Part shown: piece after piece, positions 17,636 through 26,275 of the stretch
Layout of the letters: the number at the start of each line of letters is the position of its first letter
Numbering within the stretch: position 1 is the stretch's first letter
Assembly: GCF_900129905.1 (NCBI RefSeq)
Contig: NZ_FQXG01000003.1
Location: 62,001 to 126,000, forward strand
Direction: 5' to 3'
DNA: 64,000 bases
DNA from: Ferrimonas marina
GTDB taxonomy: Bacteria; Pseudomonadota; Gammaproteobacteria; Enterobacterales; Shewanellaceae
The notes under the pieces: model-generated
What the model was told of the DNA's origin: nothing
What the model saw: only the letters and a program-made list of their open reading frames with translations
Database searches by the model: none
Position numbers and translations under genes: made by a program

Positions 17636-18085
17636 TCATTCCTCTCGCATGCTCTTGTGGGCGCTGATGAGATCAGCTTCTTTTTGTTCGGCTTGCTCCA
17701 TGGCTGAGCGGATCTCGGTTTTTATCTTGCCAAGTAGCCTCTCTATCCCTTTATCTCGGCTGTAAGCACGGGCCCATTCAGCCTGGCGGGCTTCGGCCAC
17801 TTCATTGTGCTCTTCCTGTTTTTGCCGAGATCGTTCAACATCATCTATTAAGCGGGCACCCTGGGTATTATGAAGACTGGCAAATCCACCGTAGGTCGTC
17901 GTCGATAATGGAGTCTGAAGGTGGCTATCCAGGCGGCATTGCGCCTGTTCCAGTTCCTGTGTGGCCGCGCTGAGAAGTTCGTCGGCATGAAGCTTGGCTT
18001 TTAATGCCTTGTCCAGTACCGACTTGGTCTCTTGCTTGAACTGGCTTAGTGCCTTTTGGCGCCGTAGGAGCTTGCTTAAACCCAT
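17636..18085 (-). CDS. fliJ: FliJ-like flagellar export chaperone/stalk
   Basis: A 149-residue, almost wholly alpha-helical coiled-coil protein of typical FliJ length (E. coli 147). FliJ forms the stalk inside the FliI ATPase ring and helps chaperone escape. The first 60 and last 65 residues are charged heptad-like helices joined by a less regular segment (TPLSTTTYGGFASLHN). Sequence conservation of FliJ is low, so the call rests on size, coiled coil and position beside fliK. AAAAGGTG lies 6 bases before the ATG. It is divergent from fliK and heads an operon with two non-flagellar-looking genes. Confidence 0.7.
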   Translation of the reverse strand: MGLSKLLRRQKALSQFKQETKSVLDKALKAKLHADELLSAATQELEQAQCRLDSHLQTPLSTTTYGGFASLHNTQGARLIDDVERSRQKQEEHNEVAEARQAEWARAYSRDKGIERLLGKIKTEIRSAMEQAEQKEADLISAHKSMREE

Positions 18086-18154
18086 TAATTACACCTTTTG
18101 GGCTTACCGTGGATGTAAGATCGTATTCAACCTGTTGATTGTATTTGAGGGATT

Positions 18155-19480
18155 ATGGATTTCAAAGCTAGCCCGGTACTGCCGGGGATCCAGCCGGCCG
18201 CTTCACGGCGTGACGGGCCGGTCGAAGGCGCTGCAGAATTCCGCTCCATCTTTGAGGGAGTGGGCTCGGCTGGTGTCGACAGGGAGGGTCCGGAGGCAGA
18301 ACCTAAGACAGCAGGCTCGCAGCAGGGGGAGGAGTTAGAGATGGTGGATCTTGTTGGTGGCTTCGGCAGACCTTTGGGCTCTGCAAAGCCACAAGGTGAT
18401 TCAGTGGCCGGCGCAGAGGGGGATGACGTTCTTTCCTCTGGGGGGCAGGTGTCGGGGACCCTGCATGACACTGTAGAAGACGAAGGGATCTCTGTGCCAC
18501 CGATCGTGTCTGGGCCGGTGCCGCTGGGCAGGTCAGAGGGGGCACAGGGCGTGCCGGATGAGGATCCATCCCAAGGCACTGTAATTCAGCGAACCCCTGG
18601 GGGGCTCGACCGTATCACAGGTGAGGCCCGTGTTACTTCGTTGCCACCAGGGCCGCAAGAGGCACTGCCCCATGCCGCCGTGAGCAAGGGCAATGTGGCC
18701 GAAGTGGCTAGCACAGTGGGTGAGGTCCGACCGCGGTTGGCTGAGACAAATAACAGGCCCGTCGGCCGCGGACCCGAAAGTGACCATACTGTGTCTGTCA
18801 CACAAAAGGCACCTACGCATACAGAAGCAGGCATAAGGTCGGTTGCCACGGTGCCATCTTCCGCAGTGGGGCTGGCTGCCCACAGGCCAGCTTCTGCGCC
18901 TGCTGCTGACCCAGGAGCGCCTGTGGGGCCGGCAGCGCCAGCAATCACCGACAGCAACCAGGGTCCCTTGATCCCAAGCCCTGCTTACACGCCGCCAACG
19001 ATCCAGTTGCCACAGGGCGTTTCAAACCATGCTGGCCAGCAGATGGTCACGGTTCCTATCACCGAGCCTGCATGGGGCCGGGCAATGGCGGACATGATCA
19101 GCATGAATGTTGGCAAGCCAGGGTTCGAAGTGATGGTTCACCCTAAGCACCTGGGTCCGGTCAAAGTGATCGCCAAGGAAACAGAGGCTGGGATCAAGCT
19201 TGAAATCGCGGTTCGGGATCCAGTGGCGGCGAGTCTCATCCGCCAGCACCTGCCCGTCCTGCAGGCCCGGTTGGATAGTCAGGGCAACCCCGTGGATGTT
19301 GAGGTTAGTGCGGAGAGTGGTAGCGAGAACGCCTTTGCTGCCGGAGCAGATCACTCCAGCGATGAGGGGGGGCAGGCCAGCTCTACAACTGCAGGCGCCG
19401 CCGGCGACACAGAAGGCTCAAGTAGCAATTCCGACTCTGAGATCGCCACTCGTGAGTCAGCGCAAAGCATCCTCGCTTAA
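18155..19480 (+). CDS. fliK: FliK hook-length control protein
   Basis: A 441-residue protein with a long low-complexity, proline/glycine/alanine-rich N-terminal ruler (about residues 1-300). A conserved C-terminal domain follows with FEVMVHPKHLGPVKVIAKETEAGIKLEI and ASLIRQHLPVLQARL, the typical 'L.P..LG.v.v' and 'lr..l..Lr..L' elements of FliK. An acidic serine-rich tail closes it. FliK measures hook length and switches FlhB export specificity from hook to filament substrates. GAGGG precedes the ATG. It is divergent from fliJ and upstream of flagellin. Confidence 0.85.
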   Translation: MDFKASPVLPGIQPAASRRDGPVEGAAEFRSIFEGVGSAGVDREGPEAEPKTAGSQQGEELEMVDLVGGFGRPLGSAKPQGDSVAGAEGDDVLSSGGQVSGTLHDTVEDEGISVPPIVSGPVPLGRSEGAQGVPDEDPSQGTVIQRTPGGLDRITGEARVTSLPPGPQEALPHAAVSKGNVAEVASTVGEVRPRLAETNNRPVGRGPESDHTVSVTQKAPTHTEAGIRSVATVPSSAVGLAAHRPASAPAADPGAPVGPAAPAITDSNQGPLIPSPAYTPPTIQLPQGVSNHAGQQMVTVPITEPAWGRAMADMISMNVGKPGFEVMVHPKHLGPVKVIAKETEAGIKLEIAVRDPVAASLIRQHLPVLQARLDSQGNPVDVEVSAESGSENAFAAGADHSSDEGGQASSTTAGAAGDTEGSSSNSDSEIATRESAQSILA

Positions 19481-19516
19481 TTTATTTTCGACAAATAAAC
19501 ATTAGGATAGACACCC

Positions 19517-19539
19517 ACGCCCATATTATTTATGGGCGT
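19517..19539 (+). terminator. Hairpin between fliK and fliC
   Basis: ACGCCCATA (19517-19525) and TATGGGCGT (19531-19539) form a perfect 9-bp stem with a TTATT loop. The following TTAACTT is a poor U-tract, so this is a weak terminator or attenuator downstream of fliK, before the flagellin promoter region. Confidence 0.45.
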
Positions 19540-19543
19540 TAAC

Positions 19544-19571
19544 TTACCAAAATAAATAGCCGCGCCGATTA
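19544..19571 (+). promoter_or_regulatory. Possible sigma-28 promoter of flagellin
   Basis: GCCGATTA at 19564-19571 differs by one base from the sigma-28 -10 consensus GCCGATAA. TTACCAAA (19544-19551) lies 12 bases upstream as a loose -35. The start would be about 85 bases before the fliC ATG. A 7-bp inverted repeat (GCGCCGA 19562-19568 with TCGGCGC 19592-19598) overlaps it and may form a 5' leader hairpin. A flagellin promoter for FliA is expected because fliA is in the window. Confidence 0.4.
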
Positions 19572-19664
19572 ACCATGTACAGGCGAGGGTTTCGGCGCAC
19601 AATTCTAATAATAATTAAGTTGCGCCATCTCCCTCTTTGTTACATGTAGACAAAAGGTGCATCT

Positions 19665-20834
19665 ATGCTGTCAATTAACTACAACCCCATTGGCCAGAAC
19701 TCTGTAAATCAGATTGGTCAGTCCCAGCAGGGCATCCAATCTGTGATGCAAAAGCTGACCTCCGGTTCCCGCCTGAACTCCGCCGCCGACGACGTTGCCG
19801 GCTCCAGCATGGCGTCCCGCATGCGTGTGCAGAGCAACAGCCTGCAGACCTCTGTGGACAACGCCGGTATGGGCGTAAACCTGGTTTCCACCATGGACTC
19901 CGCCCTGAAGGAAACCGAAGCTCTGCTGACCCGCATGACCAAACTGGCTGAGATGAGCGCTACCGGTGCTTACTCCACCCAGGATCGTCAGAAAATGGAC
20001 CAGGAGTTCCAGTCCCTGCTGGCCGAACTGGACCGTAACGCATTCAGTGCTTCCTACAACGGCATTAACCTGCTGAACAAGGAAGGCGACACCGGCGCCA
20101 AGGCCGTGTTTGACATCGATATCTCCGGTGGTATCACCGTAGCCGGTGCCGGCAGCTTCGACTTTGACGTTGAAGACGGTCAAGGTAACACCGTATCCGT
20201 GAGCACCGCGTTCGTCGCTGGCGAGAAGCTGACCGCTGACGAAGTGATCTCCCGCATCAACGCTGACATCGGCGTAGCCGGTGCTAACGCCGTAGCCAGC
20301 CTGAACAGCCAGGGCCAGATCGTGATCGAGAACAACGATCGCGGCACCGACGGTACCAACCCGAACAACATCACCGTGACCGCGAGTCCGGTTGAGTTCG
20401 GTACCTCCACCGTAGCTGCTGGCGCTGACGGCTTCAGCGACACCGTGATCTCCGTAGGTAGCTCCGGCAACAGCTACGACAACATCTTCCTGCGCAACTA
20501 CGACATGTCCATCGCTGGTCTGGGTGTGTCCGGTCTGACCCTGCAGGACAGCACCAACATCGGCGCGACCCAGTCCGCTCTGAGCATTGCTCTGGACAAG
20601 GTCACCGAAGCTCGCTCCCACTACGGTTCTGCCCAGACCCGTATGGAATACGCTCAGGAGAACTTGCTGCAGGTTAAATCTGCAACCGACAACTCCCTGA
20701 GCAAGCTGCAGGACACCGACTACGCCGCCGCTACCATGCAGCTGGCCCAGGAGAAGGTGAAGAGCCAGGCGAGCCAGGCGATGCTGAGCCAGTCCAACTC
20801 CATGGCCGAAGAGGTTGTGGGTCTGCTGCGCTAA
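19665..20834 (+). CDS. fliC: Flagellin
   Basis: A 389-residue flagellin. The N-terminal D0/D1 segment (SGSRLNSAADDVAGSSMASRMRVQ) and the C-terminal D1/D0 helices (DTDYAAATMQLAQEKVKSQA, ending SMAEEVVGLLR) are classic. The middle (about residues 145-285) forms the variable surface domain. AAAGGTG lies 6 bases upstream of the ATG. Codon use is sharply biased (mostly CTG for leucine, C-ending third positions) compared with neighbours, as expected for a very abundant protein. It is the only flagellin gene in the window. A good terminator follows. The start MLSINYNP lacks a signal peptide, as expected for flagellar export. Confidence 0.95.
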   Translation: MLSINYNPIGQNSVNQIGQSQQGIQSVMQKLTSGSRLNSAADDVAGSSMASRMRVQSNSLQTSVDNAGMGVNLVSTMDSALKETEALLTRMTKLAEMSATGAYSTQDRQKMDQEFQSLLAELDRNAFSASYNGINLLNKEGDTGAKAVFDIDISGGITVAGAGSFDFDVEDGQGNTVSVSTAFVAGEKLTADEVISRINADIGVAGANAVASLNSQGQIVIENNDRGTDGTNPNNITVTASPVEFGTSTVAAGADGFSDTVISVGSSGNSYDNIFLRNYDMSIAGLGVSGLTLQDSTNIGATQSALSIALDKVTEARSHYGSAQTRMEYAQENLLQVKSATDNSLSKLQDTDYAAATMQLAQEKVKSQASQAMLSQSNSMAEEVVGLLR

Positions 20835-20850
20835 GCGCCTACTGACTGAG

Positions 20851-20876
20851 AAAGCCCGCCGAATGGCGGGCTTTTT
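20851..20876 (+). terminator. Rho-independent terminator after fliC
   Basis: AAAGCCCGCC and GGCGGGCTTT form a stem around a four-base loop, followed by further T residues. It is 17 bases after the fliC stop and separates the flagellin transcript from flgK-flgL. Confidence 0.85.
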
Positions 20877-21007
20877 GTTGTTTCAGACGCTCTAAGCCTC
20901 ATAAATAACGGTTTAGGTGAGGATGTTCCCTTCTGGTTCCGGCAAACCGGTTATATTATTAGGAAGTCTATTTACCGGGGTCTTTGCGTCTAGGAGAATT
21001 TGCCTGC

Positions 21008-22621
21008 ATGAGCACCCACATGATCAACATTGCACAGCAATCGCTGGCCGGCTTTAAAACGGCTGCAGCGACGGCCGCAAAGAACATCCAGTTTTCATCG
21101 GACCCGAACTTCGCCCGAGAATCCGTACGCTTTTCCACCGGCTTGGGTGGCCAGTTGGTGGTAGCCTCTGAGCGCATGGCAGACGCCTTTTTGAATCAGC
21201 GGCTGGGGGATAGCCGTTCTGCGCTGTCCTACACCACCCTGTACTCCACCCAGGCCTCGTTCACCGACAAGTTGGTCACCGGTGTGGTGATGGATGCCGA
21301 CGGTAACTACAACAATCCGCTGAGCTACAACACCACCGAGTATCTGCTGTCGTTTGAACGGTTGATGATTGATGACAACCCGTCTAACCGCGAGTTGGTG
21401 CTCAATGCCATGGCCACCATGGCCTACACCTTCAACAGCACCTCTGAGTCTTTAGAGGCCCAGATTGACGTGCTCAACAGCCAGATTGGTACCGAGGTGC
21501 AGCGGACCAACCAACTGATGGATCAATTGGCCCGGGTCAATGAGACCATACTGGCTACGCCGGCCGGCGGCCAAGATCCGACCTTGCTGAACCAGCGCGA
21601 TGCGCTGCTGGCTGAGCTGTCGGGTTTGGTTGATGTGCAGGTGCGCTTTTACGATAACGGCACGACCCGGGTGGAGTTGAAAAACGGCATGCCCCTCGTC
21701 GACAAAGACCTGGTCAACCACATGTCGGTGGGCCCGGGCCAGTTTGGCAACGATCCTGAGATCTACGTCGGTAACTTCCAGGTATCGGAGTACCCCAACG
21801 TCCTGGGTGGTAGTCTTGGCGCTGCTGTTGCCACCCGTGAAGAGGTGGTTGAGGACACTATCCGCCAGCTCGGCCTACTTGCTCTGACCCTGGTGAATGC
21901 CTCTAACGAGATCAACAACAACGGCTACACCAGTGCTGGTGTGAATGGCCCGGATCTGTTCGCGCAGATGATGGGCTATGGCGTTGCTGGCTCCGGTAAC
22001 ACCGGTAATGCACAGATCAACCTAACTTTCGCCCACGCTGACACCCAGAGCCTCAAAGCGGATCCGATGGTGCTAACCAGGACGCCTACCGGTTTTGAGG
22101 TTCGCGATGCCAATACCGGCGCGTTGCTGTCGAGCAGTGCGGGCCTGCCGGTTGTTGTGAATGGAGTGACCATTGATATGCCTGCGGGCGCTGCCAACAA
22201 CGGCGATGAGTTCTATCTGGATCCGATGCGAGATGTCGCGCAGCAGATGACGGTTGTAGCGACAGCTGACGACATTGCGGCCGCGGCTAACTTGCCGGTG
22301 GTCGATGGCGATAACGGCAACCTGTTGGCGTTCGCCGGGCTCAAGAACCAGCCCATCATGGGTGGCGGCGAGAGCACCATCACTGAGGGCTTCAGCATTG
22401 CCTTCAGCGAAATCGGGACCAAAGCCAGCGGTGCACAGTCCCGAATGACTACCGCAGAGTCCATTCTTAATTCCACGTTGGCTGAGCAGCAGGCGCTGTC
22501 CGGTGTCGTGCTCGAGGAGGAGCAGATCTCGCTCATCCAGTTCGAGCAGTTGTACCAAGCCAGCTCCAAGATCATCCAGACGTCCCAGGGTATGTTCAAC
22601 TCCCTGCTGGGCGTCTTCTAA
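21008..22621 (+). CDS. flgK: FlgK hook-filament junction protein 1 (HAP1)
   Basis: A 537-residue axial protein forming the first junction layer between hook and filament. Start ATG 21008 (MSTHMINIAQQSLAGFKTAAATAAKN) gives the conserved N-terminal helix, with AGGAG 11 bases upstream; a TTG at 20984 is an alternative. The middle contains LLNQRDALLAELSGLVDVQVRFYDNG, a hallmark of FlgK. The C-terminus (LEEEQISLIQFEQLYQASSK...) is the usual axial D0 helix. It is separated by 11 bases from flgL, forming a flgKL pair after the flagellin terminator. Confidence 0.93.
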   Translation: MSTHMINIAQQSLAGFKTAAATAAKNIQFSSDPNFARESVRFSTGLGGQLVVASERMADAFLNQRLGDSRSALSYTTLYSTQASFTDKLVTGVVMDADGNYNNPLSYNTTEYLLSFERLMIDDNPSNRELVLNAMATMAYTFNSTSESLEAQIDVLNSQIGTEVQRTNQLMDQLARVNETILATPAGGQDPTLLNQRDALLAELSGLVDVQVRFYDNGTTRVELKNGMPLVDKDLVNHMSVGPGQFGNDPEIYVGNFQVSEYPNVLGGSLGAAVATREEVVEDTIRQLGLLALTLVNASNEINNNGYTSAGVNGPDLFAQMMGYGVAGSGNTGNAQINLTFAHADTQSLKADPMVLTRTPTGFEVRDANTGALLSSSAGLPVVVNGVTIDMPAGAANNGDEFYLDPMRDVAQQMTVVATADDIAAAANLPVVDGDNGNLLAFAGLKNQPIMGGGESTITEGFSIAFSEIGTKASGAQSRMTTAESILNSTLAEQQALSGVVLEEEQISLIQFEQLYQASSKIIQTSQGMFNSLLGVF

Positions 22622-22632
22622 AGGGGGATGCC

Positions 22633-23550
22633 ATGAGAGTTTCCACGCTCCAATCGTTTGAGTCCAACCGTATGGCCATGATCAATTCATCTGCGTTGAT
22701 GAATAAGGCCATGGGCGAGATGAACGTCAAGGTGTCTCAAGCAAAGGACGCTCCGGCGGACATTGCGCAGATCACCATGCTGAAGAAGTCGATAGCCGAG
22801 AACGACCAATACTCCAAGAACATCGATGCCATTGGCCTGCGTCTGGGTGAGGGTGAGACTCACCTGAAACGCTTCGATGATGCCCTGAGCAAGTACGTTG
22901 AGATCATGGACCGGGCGGCTAACGGCACCACCAACAGTGACGACCTCAAAGCGTTCTCCGAGGAGATCAACCAGCTGTTGTATGAGGTGGCTACCACGGC
23001 GAACTCCCGGGCTGCCAACGGTGAGTACATCTTTGGCGGCGCCGTAACTGATCAGGCTCCTTTTGACCTGGTCTACGACACTGGCGGTCGGATCATCGGT
23101 GCAACCTATGTCGGTGACGCTAACCAGCAGCAGATGGTGACCGGGACTGGGACCAGCGTCGGTACCACCTGGGATGGCTCTGCAGTTTTCTCCGACGGTG
23201 CGGGTAACTCCCTGCTGGATCACATGATGGCCACCCGGGACCGGCTGGCCACTGGGATTAACCTGGATGAAACTGAGCTGGCTCAATACAAAGCGGACGC
23301 CGATGCGTTCAACGAGAATGCGCTGGTGTCTGTTAACCGCCTGGCGCTGGATCAGGCCAGCGTCTCCCGTCAGTCAGCGCAATTCAACGCGTTTGATGAG
23401 ATGTACCGTGGGCAGTTGTCCAGTCTGCAGGACGCCGATCTGGTTGAGGTTAGCCTTAAGATCAAGCAGTTTGAGCAGTTGCAGTTGGCCAACATGGGTG
23501 TGGTCCAGACTGGCATCAACATGACCAACCAGTTCTTGCAGATGTTCTGA
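22633..23550 (+). CDS. flgL: FlgL hook-filament junction protein 3 (HAP3)
   Basis: A 305-residue axial protein of the flagellin/FlgL family, the junction layer that contacts the filament. The N-terminal region shows QAKDAPADIAQITMLKKSIAENDQYSKNID, and NGEYIFGG at about residue 132 is a FlgL hallmark. The C-terminal helix has DADLVEVSLKIKQFEQLQLA. A GGGGG-containing ribosome-binding site precedes the ATG. Follows flgK by 11 bases and is followed by a terminator. Confidence 0.92.
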   Translation: MRVSTLQSFESNRMAMINSSALMNKAMGEMNVKVSQAKDAPADIAQITMLKKSIAENDQYSKNIDAIGLRLGEGETHLKRFDDALSKYVEIMDRAANGTTNSDDLKAFSEEINQLLYEVATTANSRAANGEYIFGGAVTDQAPFDLVYDTGGRIIGATYVGDANQQQMVTGTGTSVGTTWDGSAVFSDGAGNSLLDHMMATRDRLATGINLDETELAQYKADADAFNENALVSVNRLALDQASVSRQSAQFNAFDEMYRGQLSSLQDADLVEVSLKIKQFEQLQLANMGVVQTGINMTNQFLQMF

Positions 23551-23570
23551 CCTTGTCCTTTGTCGAACAA

Positions 23571-23594
23571 GCGCCGGCCCATGCCGGCGTTTTT
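23571..23594 (+). terminator. Rho-independent terminator after flgL
   Basis: CGCCGGC (23572-23578) and GCCGGCG (23583-23589) enclose a CCAT loop and are followed by five T residues. It ends the flgKL transcript ahead of the convergent gene at 23602. Confidence 0.85.
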
Positions 23595-23601
23595 GATCGG
23601 T

Positions 23602-24051
23602 TTAATAGCCAGTTTGTTCACTAGATTCTGGCTGGGAGTTTTCGATCCGCTCTTTCTCAGCCACTGCATCATCAAACTCTGCTTTCTTGGAGAACGATCG
23701 TGCGAGTGATTTGAGGGCCTTCAGCTTTAACGTAATCACTTGTCCCCCTACCAAGAGTTCGCAAATGCCAATCTGAGGCATGACGTTCACCACACCTGAC
23801 TGTTGGTTGTAAGCCCAACGCTTTACAAAACCTGAGACGTAGAGTTCAAATGCGCTCTTGCAGTGACTTTGGTCAGCGGCACATGTTTCCCATAGCTCGG
23901 CAGCCTGTAAGAGTACAGATGCAACTAGCCTGTGGTGATTTAGGCAGCGGAACTGTAAAGACTGGACCGTGAAACCGTCATTTGTCTCCGGCAATGCCAC
24001 GACTATGGCAAAACCAGGCTTGGGGCTGTCAAAGTGAGTTTTAGTGATCAT
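23602..24051 (-). CDS. Hypothetical protein inserted between flgL and fliI
   Basis: From ATG 24051 (GGAG 6 bases upstream) the product is 149 residues; a longer frame from 24117 has no such site. It is probably cytoplasmic: no signal or membrane span is visible. The order is strand-rich N-terminus (FAIVVALPE), a central helical part with two cysteines, a strand segment VGGQVITLKLKAL and a charged C-terminal tail. It opposes the flagellar genes on either side. I do not recognise it. The 340 bases upstream (24052-24391) contain no gene I can support; an isolated TGGCAC at 24132 lacks a correctly spaced sigma-54 -12 element. Confidence 0.5.
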   Translation of the reverse strand: MITKTHFDSPKPGFAIVVALPETNDGFTVQSLQFRCLNHHRLVASVLLQAAELWETCAADQSHCKSAFELYVSGFVKRWAYNQQSGVVNVMPQIGICELLVGGQVITLKLKALKSLARSFSKKAEFDDAVAEKERIENSQPESSEQTGY

Positions 24052-24391
24052 AGGTGGCTCCGGCTTTAAGCAGTCATGCATTACATTACAAATAAACGTC
24101 CACAAATCACACAGCACATTACGTTAGAACCTGGCACTGATTGTGAGTGCACATAGAATCTCCAGTAGAAAAGCGCAGCTTGAGCAAGCAAGTGAACAAC
24201 CTGGTTTCTATTTGGGCTGTGCGTGTTCGCTATGGGTGCCGGAATGGCCATCGTGGGCTAGGGCGCAAAGCGGTTTGCGTTAACCAAGGCTGCTACTTGT
24301 ACTGGTCGTGACGAAGGATCTTCCTTTTGGTTGGGTGATTCCAATGTCCCCTTCGGATTCATGCGGGGTGCTGGTAAGCTCGAAGAGTTAA

Positions 24392-25747
24392 TTGTTGTTT
24401 GGGAAGTCGCGTGTGTCGGCATTGTTAGACCGGTTTGCCCGGGCATCTATCAAGCTGGGGGTTACTCCGCCAGCAACGCAGGTTGGGCGGTTGAGCTCGA
24501 CCTCTGGCATGGTTCTAAGGGTGTCGGGGGTTCAGGGGACGATAGGATCAAGGTACCTGCTCAAAGCGGGTTGTAGCCGTGTACCTGCGGATCTGGTTGC
24601 CTTTACTGATGGCCAGGCCTCTCTTTTGCCGATCGCCTACGTTGGCGGCCTGCGCCAGGGCGGTGAGGTGGAGTTGGTCCAGGAGCAGGCATCGGTGCTG
24701 GTTGGCCAGGGCCTCTTGGGCCGTGTCGTCGATTGCCAGTGCCACCCGATCGACGATCTGGGTGTTATTGGGGTCGAGGGTCCTGCCAGGTTGGTAAGCG
24801 CACCGATCTCCCCTCTCAAGCGCGGAGTCATCGACGAACCGCTAGACGTTGGCGTGAGGGCGATCAACGGCCTCATGACGATCGGCAAGGGCCAGCGGGT
24901 AGGCCTGTTCGCGGGTACCGGTGTGGGCAAGTCCGTGTTGCTGTCGATGATGGCCAAGAACACCGCGGCAGACATTGTGGTGATCGGCCTTATTGGTGAG
25001 CGTGGTCGTGAGGTGAAGGAATTCGTCGAGCGAACCTTGAGCCCAGAGGCTCGCAAGCGCAGTGTTATTGTGGCTGCGCCGGCCGACGAACCGCCACTGG
25101 CCAGGCTGCAGGCGGCCCAGACGTGCACCGCGATTGCAGAGTGGTTCAGGGACCGCGGCCACAATGTCCTGATGATCATGGATTCGCTGACTCGCTTCGC
25201 CCAAGCTCAGCGGGAAGTGGCGTTATCGCTTGGCGAGCCGCCGGCCAGCAAAGGTTATCCACCGTCAGTGTTCAGCATGATCCCGCAGTTGGTCGAGCGA
25301 GCCGGCAAGATGGGCGCTGGCGGGTCCATTACCGCTATCTACACCGTGTTGACAGAGAATGATGACCCCAACGATCCAGTGGCAGACGCTGCGCGAGGCG
25401 TGCTGGATGGGCATATCCTGTTGAGCCGAGAGATGGCCGCCCAGGGTGTTTACCCGGCCATCGACGTTCCGAACTCGCTGTCCAGGGTTATGCCGGATGT
25501 CACCGCGCCAAATTATTTAGACCAAGCAGTTACGATACGTAGGCTGTATGCCGATTACATAAATAATAGGGATCTGATTCAGGTTGGCGCCTACAAGCAT
25601 GGCACGGACGCTAACGTCGATCTTTCCATAGCCGCCCACCCAGAGCTCATCGAATTCATCCGGCAGCGTCCTGACGAACCGGTCTCAGTCTCTGAGTCAC
25701 AAGAGCGGATTTCCCAATTGAGCCAAAAGTACAGGTTGAGACAATGA
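24392..25747 (+). CDS. fliI: FliI flagellar export ATPase
   Basis: A 451-residue F1-beta-like ATPase (E. coli 457) that energises flagellar protein export with FliH and FliJ. The P-loop AGTGVGKS is at residues 174-181. GLIGERGREVKEF, the Walker B strand LMIMDSLTRFAQAQRE and the GEPPASKGYPPSVF arginine-region motif are all present. The best start is TTG 24392 with GAAGAG 7 bases upstream; no ATG occurs at the expected place. The N-terminus is therefore less certain than the rest. The stop overlaps the fliS start (ATGA). Confidence 0.94.
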   Translation: MLFGKSRVSALLDRFARASIKLGVTPPATQVGRLSSTSGMVLRVSGVQGTIGSRYLLKAGCSRVPADLVAFTDGQASLLPIAYVGGLRQGGEVELVQEQASVLVGQGLLGRVVDCQCHPIDDLGVIGVEGPARLVSAPISPLKRGVIDEPLDVGVRAINGLMTIGKGQRVGLFAGTGVGKSVLLSMMAKNTAADIVVIGLIGERGREVKEFVERTLSPEARKRSVIVAAPADEPPLARLQAAQTCTAIAEWFRDRGHNVLMIMDSLTRFAQAQREVALSLGEPPASKGYPPSVFSMIPQLVERAGKMGAGGSITAIYTVLTENDDPNDPVADAARGVLDGHILLSREMAAQGVYPAIDVPNSLSRVMPDVTAPNYLDQAVTIRRLYADYINNRDLIQVGAYKHGTDANVDLSIAAHPELIEFIRQRPDEPVSVSESQERISQLSQKYRLRQ

Positions 25748-26262
25748 GTCGTAATTTTGCAGCTGACAAGCTTTATGCACGTAGCCTCGAGAGCCGGGTT
25801 GCGGGGGCATCGCCCCATCGCCTGACGGCCCTACTCTACTCAGAGATCATCCGATGCCTGAAAGACTCCATCGGTTACATTCAGCGCGCTAAGTCCTTTG
25901 AACAAGCAGCTGACAAACTGGGCGCCGGAACCGATACACTGAGTGTTATTGGTGCTGAAAACGTGAAAAAGCGGGGCAACCTGTTGCGACAAGCGGGGCA
26001 GATGAACGCTGAGCGCAGCCGCTTGCTCTACAAGGCCAACCAGATCCTGACCCACCTGATGTCAGTGCTGCAGGACGATAAGTTCCCGGAGTTGGCCAAG
26101 GACTTCCGCTACCTGTACTCGTTCATCATCGGTAAAAATCTTGAATGCGCGAAGACCGGCGATCCTAAGTTTGCCCGCGATGCCCTACGCATCGCTGAAG
26201 AGTTGCTGAAGACCTGGCAGACCATCCCGGCTAAGTATCACTATGTGACCGCGGCAACCTAA
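25744..26262 (+). CDS. fliS: FliS-like flagellin export chaperone
   Basis: A 172-residue helical protein; FliS is usually near 130 residues. The N-terminal SRNFAADKLYARSLESRVAGASPHRLTALLYSEII matches the FliS pattern (Y......v..asP..Li.mLy), and the C-terminal helix has FIIGKNLECAKTGD and EELLKTWQ. FliS binds the disordered flagellin C-terminus and prevents premature assembly. The extra residues are about positions 55-85 (GAGTDTLSVIGAENVKKRG). It overlaps fliI by four bases (ATGA) and lies 13 bases before fliD. Confidence 0.82.
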   Translation: MSRNFAADKLYARSLESRVAGASPHRLTALLYSEIIRCLKDSIGYIQRAKSFEQAADKLGAGTDTLSVIGAENVKKRGNLLRQAGQMNAERSRLLYKANQILTHLMSVLQDDKFPELAKDFRYLYSFIIGKNLECAKTGDPKFARDALRIAEELLKTWQTIPAKYHYVTAAT

Positions 26263-26275
26263 GGGGATAATAATA

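Noticed and set aside
19671-20621. A 316-residue minus-strand frame opposite fliC.
   Set aside because: It is an antisense shadow created by flagellin's strong codon bias; its product is glycine/valine-rich without family features and the plus strand is clearly fliC.
24118-24391. A sigma-54 promoter before fliI (TGGCAC at 24132).
   Set aside because: No GC-containing -12 element stands at the required distance; what follows is GTGA.
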